A program made the translations under genes and the position numbers. Source: an uncultured bacterium (GTDB lineage Bacteria; Verrucomicrobiota; Kiritimatiellia; PWTM01). Taken from it: a stretch of DNA of 64,000 nt. Shown here piece after piece: positions 10,016-19,449 of this stretch; the first letter of the stretch is position 1, and each line of letters opens with the position of its first letter. Location of the stretch: the NCBI GenBank assembly GCA_938010045.1, contig CALLFZ010000003.1, forward strand, positions 124,001-188,000, read 5' to 3'. The notes below the pieces were generated by a model. It ran no database searches. It saw only the letters and a program-made list of their open reading frames with translations, and had not been told where the DNA came from.

Positions 10016-10714
10016 TTATTCGAGAATGCTCATCGCCTGCTCCGCCGCGCGGCAGCGGCGGACCTGCGCCTCATATTCTGCGACGACGTTCGATGTAAGG
10101 TTTGAGAGGCGAGCCAGGCGCAGGGCCTCCTCCGCAGCGCGGCGTGCACTGGCATATTGGCCCGAAACGTAGTAGGCCGACGCCAGTGTGCTCCAGACGC
10201 GGTAGTCCGAGGGGGAGATCACGAGCGCGCGGCGGGCATACTCGACGGCGCGGCGGCCGTCGCGAAAGCGAATGTCCCGCGCCGTCGCGTGCAGCCAGGC
10301 CAGGTTGTTGATCGCGAAATAGTCACCCGGTTCGAGCTCGATCGAGCGCGCCAGCACGTTCGTCGCTTCGCCGTATTGCTCGGTGGCGATCAGTGACGTA
10401 CCCAACCCGAAGAGCGCACGGCGGTTCTCCGGATCGACCTCCAGCGCCTCGCGGAAGTAGGCGATCGCGCGGTCGTGGTTGCCGATGCGGGCGTGGAAGA
10501 AACCTTCCTCCGCGATGGTGTTCGCGCGGCGCTCGGCCTCGGTCTGTGGCGCCCTAGAAAATGGGGTGGTCACGGCCAGTATGGTGTTGGTGGTGGTGTC
10601 CGGAGCGGGTGGATCGGCCGCCGGCGCACGCGGCGTCAGTGCAAGAACCGCCGCCGCGATCACCCGCCATGCCGGTGGGCGGCCGCGAATCGTGCGCTGA
10701 ACGTTCGGTCTCAT
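10016..10714 (-). CDS. exported TPR protein
   Basis: Signal-peptide-like N-terminus followed by AIAYFREALEVDPENRRALFGLGTSLIATEQYGEA repeats. Confidence 0.7.
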   Translation of the reverse strand: MRPNVQRTIRGRPPAWRVIAAAVLALTPRAPAADPPAPDTTTNTILAVTTPFSRAPQTEAERRANTIAEEGFFHARIGNHDRAIAYFREALEVDPENRRALFGLGTSLIATEQYGEATNVLARSIELEPGDYFAINNLAWLHATARDIRFRDGRRAVEYARRALVISPSDYRVWSTLASAYYVSGQYASARRAAEEALRLARLSNLTSNVVAEYEAQVRRCRAAEQAMSILE

Positions 10715-11670
10715 GGTTTCACCCCTACCTGCGCGGACGGTGGATCGAGGCTCACCACCCGTACGCCCGCGGGCGGCAATACGAGAATGCGAGTTTCCAT
10801 GGTCCGGCCCATCGGCGACAGCACTGGCTCCACAAACGCACGGAGGTCGCCCGCGTCCATTCGCTCCAGTAGGCCGGCCGGCCCCTGTAAGGTAACGCGA
10901 ACTGTGGGTGGCTGCACCTCGACGCGGCAGCCGCGCCCGGGCGGGAGCAGCGCGAGAATGGGAACCGCGTCGAACGTCCGCTGCGCCGCGTGCTCGACCA
11001 TGACGACTTCAACGGTGACGCGCTCGGGCTCGAGCCGCGCCGAGGGGACGCCCGGCGGCGGCACGACGGACGCGCGGACCCGGAAGGACTGCATCCGCCC
11101 CTGCAGGTCCACCGGCGAGGTCCGGACCCACTCGATGTCCTCGAGGCGCGACAGTGGACCGCGCAACCGCACCGCGGCCGGGGTGCAGGTGACCGCGCCG
11201 ATCTCGTAGCCGTCCGGCGGTGCGTCCTGAAACTCCGCCCGGACTGGCACGGTTCGCTCGCCTTCGCGGTCCACGCTGAACGCGATGCGGGCGGGTTCAA
11301 TCCGAACCGGGCGTGCGCCGCCGGCCGAGCGCACGTGCAGCGGGCGGAGCTCCACCACCTGGCGGGCCTCCTCGGCGCGGCCAGCGGCGGACGCGGCCAC
11401 CTCGATGCGCACGTTCTGACGCTCGAGCTGGGCAAGGTCCGACTGCGCTCCCCGGAACCATACGTCCGCCTCCTCTGCCGACTGTTCCAGCACGGTCATG
11501 CCCTCGGCCGTGACAATGCGGATCGGCACGTCGCGCACGACCGTCTCGAAGCTGATCGCCTCGCGGATGGTGGTCCAGACGATCACCGCGAGCACGACCG
11601 ACAGCACCGCACTCCATCGGCGCAGGCGCCGCTCACGCGCGTCGAGCGGGTTGATCGCGCTGTCACTCAT
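10711..11670 (-). CDS. YbbR/CdaR-like domain protein
   Basis: One N-terminal TM helix plus repeated YbbR-like domains; directly downstream of cdaA. Confidence 0.75.
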   Translation of the reverse strand: MSDSAINPLDARERRLRRWSAVLSVVLAVIVWTTIREAISFETVVRDVPIRIVTAEGMTVLEQSAEEADVWFRGAQSDLAQLERQNVRIEVAASAAGRAEEARQVVELRPLHVRSAGGARPVRIEPARIAFSVDREGERTVPVRAEFQDAPPDGYEIGAVTCTPAAVRLRGPLSRLEDIEWVRTSPVDLQGRMQSFRVRASVVPPPGVPSARLEPERVTVEVVMVEHAAQRTFDAVPILALLPPGRGCRVEVQPPTVRVTLQGPAGLLERMDAGDLRAFVEPVLSPMGRTMETRILVLPPAGVRVVSLDPPSAQVGVKP

Positions 11671-12490
11671 CGAGGTTTCCTGCCGCCGCCGGCGCGATCT
11701 GCTGGGCAGCGAAGGTGCGGCGCCGTCGAGAACGGAGCAGCACCGAGGTCAGCACGCGTCGCAGGCGCTCTTCGTCGAAGCCACGGCTGAGGCGTCCGTT
11801 CAGCGCCACCGAGATTACGCCGGTTTCCTCCGAGACGACGACGACGATCGCATCGGTCTCCTCCGTGAGCCCAAGCGCGGCACGGTGGCGCGTGCCGAGC
11901 GTGCGAACGGCCTCGCTCTGCTGCGAGAGCGGGAACACACAGCCCGCCGCGACGACGCGCTGGCCCCGGATGATCACGCCGCCGTCGTGCAGGGGTGTGT
12001 GCGGATGGAAGATCGTCGCGAGCAGCTCCGGCGTGACGCGCGCATCGAGCGGTTTGCCCGTCTCCTGCACCGCGCGGGTGCCGATCTGGCGTTCGATCGC
12101 GATCAGTGCGCCGATCTTCCGCTCGGAGAGCAGCATCACTGCCTGCACGACGGCCTCAACGAGGCTGCGTTCGTCGGCGGTGATGCCGAACACGGGCGAT
12201 TTGCCCACCTCCGCCAACGCGCGGCGGATCTCGGGCTGGAAGATGATCACCAGCGCCACGGCCAGGTATACTGAAAACCGCTGCAGGAGCCAGAAGAGCA
12301 CTTCCATCCGTACGACCCGGGTCAACAAGGTGAGGAGTAAAACCACCACGACCAGGCCCGTCAGCACCTGTGCGCCGCGCGTGCCGCGGAAGAAACGGAT
12401 CGTGTAGTAGAACGCAAAGGAGAGGACCGCGATTTCCAACAAGCCCGACACGCCCGGGCGCGGCCATCGCTCAAACCAGGTCCAGTCCAT
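11663..12490 (-). CDS. cdaA: diadenylate cyclase (DAC domain)
   Basis: FQPEIRRALAEVG, IGALIAIERQIG, LLATIFHPHTPLHDGGVIIRGQRVVAAGCVFPLS, GTRHRAALGLTEETDAIVVVVSEETG. Confidence 0.95.
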   Translation of the reverse strand: MDWTWFERWPRPGVSGLLEIAVLSFAFYYTIRFFRGTRGAQVLTGLVVVVLLLTLLTRVVRMEVLFWLLQRFSVYLAVALVIIFQPEIRRALAEVGKSPVFGITADERSLVEAVVQAVMLLSERKIGALIAIERQIGTRAVQETGKPLDARVTPELLATIFHPHTPLHDGGVIIRGQRVVAAGCVFPLSQQSEAVRTLGTRHRAALGLTEETDAIVVVVSEETGVISVALNGRLSRGFDEERLRRVLTSVLLRSRRRRTFAAQQIAPAAAGNLDE

Positions 12491-13379
12491 GTCGCTGTGC
12501 CTCGGCGGCCATCGTATCCGCCACGCGAACCGCGTCGCAAGTTTCGCGCACGTCGTGCGCGCGGACGACGGCGGCGCCCCGGTACGCTGCGATCGCCGCC
12601 AGCGCGAGGCTCCCGGCGAGGCGCTCCGCGATGGGACGGCCCGTGATGTGCCCGACGATGCTCTTGCGCGAGACGCCGATCACCACGGGCCGCCCGATCG
12701 CTGCGAGACGCGGGATCGCGTGCAGCAGCGCGAGGTTGTGCGCCGCCGTCTTTCCAAAGCCGATACCCGGATCGGTCGCGAGCGTCGTGGGATCGAGGCC
12801 GGCCGCGACCGCGGCCTCTATCCGCCGCCGCAGAAACTCCGCGACCTCGGCCGTCACGTCGTCGTAGCGGGGATCCTGCTGCATCGTGGCCGGCTCGCCG
12901 CGCATGTGCATCAGCACCACCCCGGCCCCGAACTCCCGCGCCACGGCCGGCATCTCCGGATCCCCAAGCGCCGAAACGTCGTTGATCACCCGCGCGCCCG
13001 CCTCGAGCGCGGCGCGCGCCACCGCTGCATGCCGCGTATCCACCGAGATGACAATTCGCGGATCCTCGCCGAGCCGGCGGACGACGGGCAGCACCCTCCG
13101 CAACTCCTCTTCGACTGGCACCGGCATGGCGCCGGGGCGGGTGGATTCGCCGCCCACATCAATCAGATCCGCACCGTCGGCGACCATCTCCAGCCCGTGC
13201 GCGATGGCCCGATCCGGGTTCGTGTATCGGCCGCCGTCGGAAAACGAGTCTGGCGTGACGTTCAGGACCCCCATCACGAGCGTCCGGCGACCGTCAAAAA
13301 CCACGTCGCGACAGCGCCAGCGGGGACGCGGAACAGCCGGCGCGGGAATCCTGCTGCCGGATGGAACCGGCTCGCTCAC
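12471..13379 (-). CDS. folP: dihydropteroate synthase
   Basis: LVMGVLNVTPDSFSDGG, DLIDVGGESTRPGAMPV, INDVSAL, ATDPGIGFGKTAAHNLALL, GVSRKSIVG. Confidence 0.95.
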   Translation of the reverse strand: MSEPVPSGSRIPAPAVPRPRWRCRDVVFDGRRTLVMGVLNVTPDSFSDGGRYTNPDRAIAHGLEMVADGADLIDVGGESTRPGAMPVPVEEELRRVLPVVRRLGEDPRIVISVDTRHAAVARAALEAGARVINDVSALGDPEMPAVAREFGAGVVLMHMRGEPATMQQDPRYDDVTAEVAEFLRRRIEAAVAAGLDPTTLATDPGIGFGKTAAHNLALLHAIPRLAAIGRPVVIGVSRKSIVGHITGRPIAERLAGSLALAAIAAYRGAAVVRAHDVRETCDAVRVADTMAAEAQRHGLDLV

Positions 13380-15367
13380 CGAGGTTCAGAAGGCGGGGCT
13401 TCTGATCCGGCCGATGCAGCGGCCGGCGCGTCGGTCGGCGGGGCCGACGGCGACGGCGCCGCCCCCATTTCCGCGGCCCGCCGCTCGGCCTCGGTGAGGA
13501 TCCGCCCGTGCCGGACGATGTCCGCGACGTCCTGGCCGTCGAGCGTTTCGCGCACGAGCAGTTCGCGCGCAACCGTGTGCAGCGCGGCGTTGTGTTCGGT
13601 CAGGATCCGGCGTGCCTCGGCATAGCACTCGGTCAGGATCCGGTGGACCTCGTCATCAATGCGGCGGGCGGTCTCCTCGCTGTAGGTCTGCGTCCGCGAG
13701 ATCTCGCGCCCAAGGAACAGCAGCTCCTCGCGTTCCGAGTAGGTCTGGGGGCCGAGCGCCTCGCTCATGCCCCATTCGCAGACCATCATGCGCGCGATGT
13801 GCGTCGCCTGCCGGAAGTCCATCTGCGCGCCGGTCGTCACGTCGCCGAACACGACCTCCTCGGCGGCGCGGCCGGCCATGAGACCCTGAATCATCTTGAG
13901 CAGTTTCGAGCGGCTTTCGGTGTAGCGGTCGCGCTCGGGCAGTTGCATCGTTGCGCCGAGCGATTGACCGCGCGGGATGATCGTGACCTTGTGCAGCGGT
14001 TCCGCTCCGGCGACTTGCATCACGACCGCGTGCCCGGCCTCGTGGTACGCAGTCAGGCGGCGTTCGTTTTCGTCCGGCAAACGGCTGCGGCGCTCGCGGC
14101 CCCAGCGCACCTTGTCCCGCGCCTCCTCAAGGTCGCGGTGTTCGATCTGTTCGGCGCCGCGCCGCGCCGCCAGCAACGCCGCCTCGTTGATCAGATTCTC
14201 GAGGTCCGCGCCGGAGAAGCCTGGTGTGCCACGCGCAATCTTCCGTAGGTCGGCATCTGGCGCCAGCCGCAGCCGGCGCGCGTGAATCCGCAAAATCTTT
14301 TCACGCCCCTCGAGGTTCGGTAGGTCCACGAAAATCTGCCGGTCAAACCGGCCGGGACGTAAGAGCGCGGGGTCGAGCACGTCGGGGCGGTTCGTCGCGG
14401 CGATAATGATGACGCCCTCCTTCGTGTCGAAGCCGTCCATCTCCACCAGCAGCGCGTTGAGCGTCTGCTCGCGCTCGTCGTGCCCGCCGCCGATGCCGCT
14501 GAAACGGCTGCGGCCGACTGCGTCAATCTCGTCAATAAAAATGATACACGGCGCATGCCGCTTGCCCTGCTCGAACATATCGCGCACGCGCGAGGCGCCG
14601 ACCCCGACGAACATCTCGACAAAGTCCGAACCGCTGATGCTGAAGAATGGCACGTTCGCCTCGCCCGCGATGGCTTTTGCCAGCAGCGTCTTGCCGGTGC
14701 CCGGGGGGCCAACGAGCAGCACGCCTTTCGGGATCCGGCCGCCGAGGCGTTGAAACTTCTTCGGATTTTTCAGAAATTCGATAATTTCCTGAACTTCCTC
14801 CCGCGCCTCGTCGATGCCGGCCACGTCGTTGAAGGTGATGCGGTTCTTCATGCGCGCGAGCAGCTTCGCGCGGCTCTTGCCGAAGCTCATCGCGCCGCGG
14901 CCCACCATCCGCATCTGGCGGATGAAGAGGAAGTACAACAAGCTCATCAGCAGCAGGAACGGCAGCGCGCTGGTCAGCATCTGCCAGACGACCGGGTTCT
15001 GCGGTCTGAACCTGAACGGCACGTTGTTCTCCGCCAGCCACTGCGGAAGTGTGTCGGTGACGACGATGTCGGTGCGGAACCGCTGGCCGCGGCCGCCGGG
15101 CGTCTCCGACTTGATCCAGCCGTCAATGTATTGGACGCCGGACACCTCCAGCACGATCTCGCAGCGCTCGATCTGCTTGTTTTCGACCAGCCGCACGAAG
15201 TCTGGGTAGTAGGGGAGTCGCTGCGGCCGCTCGGCGGTCTGCGAGAAAAAGTGAAACAGGCTGAAAAACATCAACAGCAGCAGCAGCCACACGAGCATGC
15301 CGCGCAGGGGCATGCGCTGCCCGTTCGGGGATTCGTCTCGATCCGACTTGAATTCCGGTTCGTCCAC
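13376..15367 (-). CDS. ftsH: ATP-dependent zinc metalloprotease FtsH
   Basis: Walker [50 protein letters not shown]; zinc motif HEAGH. Confidence 0.97.
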   Translation of the reverse strand: MDEPEFKSDRDESPNGQRMPLRGMLVWLLLLLMFFSLFHFFSQTAERPQRLPYYPDFVRLVENKQIERCEIVLEVSGVQYIDGWIKSETPGGRGQRFRTDIVVTDTLPQWLAENNVPFRFRPQNPVVWQMLTSALPFLLLMSLLYFLFIRQMRMVGRGAMSFGKSRAKLLARMKNRITFNDVAGIDEAREEVQEIIEFLKNPKKFQRLGGRIPKGVLLVGPPGTGKTLLAKAIAGEANVPFFSISGSDFVEMFVGVGASRVRDMFEQGKRHAPCIIFIDEIDAVGRSRFSGIGGGHDEREQTLNALLVEMDGFDTKEGVIIIAATNRPDVLDPALLRPGRFDRQIFVDLPNLEGREKILRIHARRLRLAPDADLRKIARGTPGFSGADLENLINEAALLAARRGAEQIEHRDLEEARDKVRWGRERRSRLPDENERRLTAYHEAGHAVVMQVAGAEPLHKVTIIPRGQSLGATMQLPERDRYTESRSKLLKMIQGLMAGRAAEEVVFGDVTTGAQMDFRQATHIARMMVCEWGMSEALGPQTYSEREELLFLGREISRTQTYSEETARRIDDEVHRILTECYAEARRILTEHNAALHTVARELLVRETLDGQDVADIVRHGRILTEAERRAAEMGAAPSPSAPPTDAPAAASAGSEAPPSEPR

Positions 15368-15704
15368 AGCGTTCTCCGCAGTCCAAGGAGAGTATCACGG
15401 CATGGCCCCTCCCGCCAGCCACTGCCGCCGCACATCCGCGTGCGCGATTCCGTTCGACGCCTTGGCGGCCAGAGCCCATGCCGTGCCGAACTGGCTACAT
15501 GCTCGGCGATATTCGCGGGATCGTGTCGGTCGGGCCCCGGGGAGTCTTGCGCAGGTCAGCGGCCCGACGAGGCGCGCGGTGCCGGCCTGTGGCCGGCGCG
15601 GTGGCGATCGCGGCGGCCGGCTGGCGTGCGTGGAGGCAGGTGCGGTATAAGGCTGGTGGGCGGGCCGCGATGCGGCCTCCTGCGCAGCGGGGAGAGGAAG
15701 GACG

Positions 15705-17384
15705 ATGTCGAACGCGAACTATGTGGTGGGGCTCGACTACGGCACCAACTCAGTGCGCGCGTTGTTGGTCGACGTCTCCGATGGCCGGGAAGTGGCCGGT
15801 GCGGCGTGGACCTATGCCCATGGTGACGAGGGAGTGATCCTCTGCCGCGATCCCAACCTAGCCCGGCAGCATCCGCGCGACTACCTCGAGGGCGCGGAAC
15901 GAGTGATCCGGAGCGCGCTGGCAGCAGCGCGGCGGTCGGTGCGCGGATTCCGTCCGTCGCAGGTGGTGGGTGTGGGTGTGGACACGACCGGTAGCACGCC
16001 GATGCCGGTGGATGCCTCCGGCCGGCCCCTCGCGCTGCAGCGGCGGTGGGCCCAGAACCTGGCGGCCATGGCATGGCTTTGGAAAGATCACACCGCCACG
16101 GCCGAGGCAGCCGAGATCACTGCGCTCGCTCGGGAACTGCGGCCGCACTTCCTCGCCCAGTGCGGTGGCGCCTACTCAAGTGAGTGGTTCTTCAGCAAGG
16201 TCCTGTGCTGCCGCCGCACCGCGCCCGACGTGTTCGATGCCGCCCACCTCTGGGTGGAGTGCTCGGACTGGGTGCCCGCCCTGCTCACGGGCACCGAGGC
16301 GCCGGACCGCCTCACCGTCGGTGTCTGTGCGGCCGGACACAAAGCCATGTACAACGACGAGTGGGGCGGCTATCCCGACGCGGACTTTCTCGGTCGCCTC
16401 GATCCCGCGCTCGCCGCGCTGCGCGCGCGCATGCGGCCCAAGGCGACGACGATTGACCACCCCGCCGGTTGTCTCACGGATGAGTGGGCGCGCCGGACGG
16501 GACTGCCCGCGGGCATCCCCGTGGCGACGGGCGCGCTCGATGCGCATCTGGGCGCCGTCGGATCCGGCATTGCACCTGGGACGCTTGCGATCATCGTCGG
16601 CACGAGTGCTTGCCATATGATGGTGACGCCGCCCGAGGCTGCCGTGCCGGATATTCCGGGGCTGTGCGGCATCGTCCGCGGCAGCATTGTACCGGGACAC
16701 GTAGGGCTGGAGGCGGGCCAGTCGGCTTTCGGAGATATTTTCAATTGGTTTGTGAACCACGTTCGCCCGCTGGGTCGGGCCGGCAGCCACGAGGTTCTCA
16801 CCGAAGCGGCGGCGCGGCTGCGGCCGGGTGAGAGCGGGCTGCTGGCGCTCGACTGGAACAATGGCAACCGAACGGTGCTGGCCGATCCGCAGCTCAGCGG
16901 GCTGCTGGTGGGACAGACGCTCTACACGACGCCAGCGGAGATCTATCGGGCGTTGATTGAGGCGGCGGCGTTCGGCACCCTGCGGATCATCGAGCGCTTC
17001 GAGGAGTACGGCCAGCGCGTCGAACGGATCGTCGCATGCGGGGGCATTGCGGAGAAGAATCCGCTCGTGATGCAGATCCTGGCCGACGTGACGGGTCGTC
17101 CGATCCGCGTGGCGCGCTCGTCGCAGACCTGCGCGCTGGGGGCGGCGATGGCCGCGGCGGTGGTGGCGGGGGTATATCCGAACGTGCCGGCCGCGCAGGC
17201 TGCGATGGCGGGCCTACGGCCCGGCGCCTACCGACCGCGCGCCGCGGCGCATGCGGTGTACCGCGAGCTGTACGAGCTATATCGCATGCTGCACGACGCC
17301 TTCGGCACGCCCGAGGGCGACGGCCGGCTGTACCCGGTGATGAAACGTCTCATCGACATCCGAAACCGCACACGTCGCCGCTGA
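15705..17384 (+). CDS. araB: ribulokinase (FGGY family)
   Basis: YVVGLDYGTNSVRALLVDVSDG; GALDAHLGAVGSGIAPGTLAIIVGTSACHMM; GLEAGQSAFGDIFNWFV; IVACGGIAEKNPLVMQI. Confidence 0.92.
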   Translation: MSNANYVVGLDYGTNSVRALLVDVSDGREVAGAAWTYAHGDEGVILCRDPNLARQHPRDYLEGAERVIRSALAAARRSVRGFRPSQVVGVGVDTTGSTPMPVDASGRPLALQRRWAQNLAAMAWLWKDHTATAEAAEITALARELRPHFLAQCGGAYSSEWFFSKVLCCRRTAPDVFDAAHLWVECSDWVPALLTGTEAPDRLTVGVCAAGHKAMYNDEWGGYPDADFLGRLDPALAALRARMRPKATTIDHPAGCLTDEWARRTGLPAGIPVATGALDAHLGAVGSGIAPGTLAIIVGTSACHMMVTPPEAAVPDIPGLCGIVRGSIVPGHVGLEAGQSAFGDIFNWFVNHVRPLGRAGSHEVLTEAAARLRPGESGLLALDWNNGNRTVLADPQLSGLLVGQTLYTTPAEIYRALIEAAAFGTLRIIERFEEYGQRVERIVACGGIAEKNPLVMQILADVTGRPIRVARSSQTCALGAAMAAAVVAGVYPNVPAAQAAMAGLRPGAYRPRAAAHAVYRELYELYRMLHDAFGTPEGDGRLYPVMKRLIDIRNRTRRR

Positions 17385-17662
17385 GGGCTCGGCAACGTCG
17401 AGTTGAGTTGGCCCGGCGCCCAGCCCGACAGTCCGTTCGCGACCGAACACGGCACGCTCCGCTGTGTCTCCGCCGTCACCGGCCGCCGCCTTGGGCGTGC
17501 GGTGCCCAGCGCAGCGCGGGACCGCGTTCGCCCACCGCGCAGCAAGGAAACTCGACAAATGCCGCTACGGCTCCGGCAGTCTGTGCGGGAGCTATAGTTG
17601 TGGTGGGGCTGGCCGGGCTCTCCCACTCGCGGATGGTCGCACCAACACCGAGGTCCCGGCCC

Positions 17663-18394
17663 CTAGAACGTGTAGCGCGCGGAGACGCCCCAGCTCGTGC
17701 CCTTCACGAACTCTACTTGGAGGCCGATCAGAAAATTGTGCGACAAATTCACCTCGGCGCCGGCCACCACGCCCCATGTTCCGTCGCCTTCAAAGTCCTC
17801 GCTCAGGTTGCCCGCCTCATAGCGCCCATCGAGAGAGGAGAACAGCGGGCCGGTATACAGCCCGAGACTGAACGGCACTCGGTCGGTCGAAGCCGGCGAT
17901 TCCGCAAACAACTCATAGTGCAGATCCGCCGACACCGACCATATCTGCCAATACCCCGCGTCGCCATTGGACCGCCGGAACTCACCGCCGGCCCGTACCG
18001 ACCACTGGCCGGCCAAAAACTGCGGATCCTTGAGGTCGTACCGCCAGATGCGCGCATGAAGCCCCAGCGCCCACCCCAACCCCTCTTCGAGATCGTCCAT
18101 GCCGACTTCGGCGGTGGTTCGGCCAAGCGCGCCGTACATCATCAGCCACTCGATGGGCCGGAAACCGAGAAACCCGCCGTACCAGTCGCTCTCAAGCTCG
18201 TCGGGGAAACCCTCGAGGTCCACATCGCGACGGATCTGTAGGGCGTCCGCTCCGACCACCCAGTTGCGAATCTTCACGACCTCGATCATCGCGTCACGGC
18301 CGCCGCCGACGATCGGCGTCGCCGCGAAGGATGCCTCGGTCAGACAATTCACCACCCACGCGATCAGGACTGCGCATGCGAGGTTTTTCGTCAT
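17663..18394 (-). CDS. putative outer-membrane beta-barrel protein
   Basis: Signal peptide MTKNLACAVLIAWVVNCLTEASFA; alternating beta-strand pattern; C-terminal aromatic residue (…SARYTF). Confidence 0.6.
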   Translation of the reverse strand: MTKNLACAVLIAWVVNCLTEASFAATPIVGGGRDAMIEVVKIRNWVVGADALQIRRDVDLEGFPDELESDWYGGFLGFRPIEWLMMYGALGRTTAEVGMDDLEEGLGWALGLHARIWRYDLKDPQFLAGQWSVRAGGEFRRSNGDAGYWQIWSVSADLHYELFAESPASTDRVPFSLGLYTGPLFSSLDGRYEAGNLSEDFEGDGTWGVVAGAEVNLSHNFLIGLQVEFVKGTSWGVSARYTF

Positions 18395-18718
18395 GGTCGT
18401 CACTCCTGAGGTCAGCATGGCGCGGAACGGAGAGCCGTGTCAAACGCGAGCCGAGTACGACAGTGCGGCGGAAGAATCAGCTGGAAATCGAGGTGTCGGC
18501 GAAGGGAGGCGAACATCGTTTACCCCAACGGCCCCGCACCATTCGCCGCTGTCTCTCGCCCCTCGGGTGCCCCGTTACCAGAGGGGGCTGCGCTGACGGG
18601 TCTGCGGGGACGGGTCTGCGGGGACAGGCACGTCGTGTCGGCCGGGCACTCGGCGATCGTCGCCTCTCGTAAGCCGCCACGGGGTCGTCACGGGGGACAG
18701 CCCCACGCGCACCGCGCT

Positions 18719-18759
18719 GTAGCTCCGGCGCTCCGCCGCCGGAGCGATGCGCGCGAACT
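18719..18759 (+). repeat. hairpin module TGTAGCTCCGGCGCTCCGCCGCCGGAGCGATGCGCGCGAACT, copy 1
   Basis: Imperfect inverted repeat GCTCCGGCG…CGCCGGAGC; also at 19060 (+), 38685, 38792 and 39134 (reverse). Confidence 0.8.
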
Positions 18760-18956
18760 TGGGACATGGACCGCGGGCTAGGGACCGCGGGCTAGCCGTG
18801 GGGACATGGCCGTTGGGGACAGGCACACACTTCGTGGGGGCTTTCCAGGTGCCTGTCCCCCGTTTGGGGCCCGCGCGGACGGAGGGCAGGTGGGGAGGGC
18901 TGAGGGGGGCTGATGGGCCGCCCTTGGGGACAGGCACACACTTCGAGCAGGCCATT

Positions 18957-19100
18957 GGGGACAGGCACGAGCGCAAACGACGCAACAATCTCGCTTTCAA
19001 TCTACTGTGACTTCTTGACTGGTGCCTGTCCCCCGTTTGGGACCCACGCGCACCGCCGCTGTAGCTCCGGCGCTCCGCCGCCGGAGCGATGCGCGCGAAC
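18957..19100 (+). repeat. about 145-nt composite core shared with cluster 2 in inverted orientation
   Basis: GGGGACAGGCACGAGCGCAAACGACGCAACAATCTCGCTTT…CTTCTTGACTGGTGCCTGTCCCCCGTTTGGGACCCACGCGCACCGCCGCTGTAGCTCC… matches the reverse complement of 38779-38948 with small indels. Confidence 0.85.
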
Positions 19101-19449
19101 TGGGGGCCGGGACCGCGGGCTGGCCGTTGGCCGTTGGGGACAGGCACCTGGCAGGCTTGATGGATCGCTGTTGGGGACGGGTACGCCTGGGGCGCGGCAG
19201 CGCGGACGGAGGGCGGGTGGGGAGGGCTGAGGGGGGCTGAGGGGGGCTGGTGGGGACAGGCACGTCGTGTCGGCCGGGCACTCGGCGATTGGCGCCTCAC
19301 GTAAACCGCATACAAGCGCTGAGCCGAGCGTGACGGTCGGAGTCTGCTTTCGGCCCAGGCCTATCCCCGGTCTTTGATTGGGGATAGGCACAAGTGCATC
19401 GCGACCCCTCGTCCCAGGCCTCAAAACAATCTACAGCGCAATCGGCTCG

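Larger units (their letters stand above)
18620..19310. repeat. composite repeat cluster 1 (GGGGACAGGCAC units, GC hairpins, other modules)
   Basis: GGGGACAGGCAC or its complement at 18620, 18815, 18849(-), 18926, 18957, 19022(-), 19136 and 19252; hairpin module at 18719 and 19060. Confidence 0.85.

Noticed and set aside
18620-19310. CRISPR array
   Set aside because: Repeats occur in both orientations with irregular spacing, related flanks and no spacer regularity; no cas genes nearby.
18331-19425. Several ORFs of 70-250 aa across repeat cluster 1
   Set aside because: They translate the repeats themselves in several frames (recurring VPVP, GTGT, RRSAGAT strings); not credible proteins.
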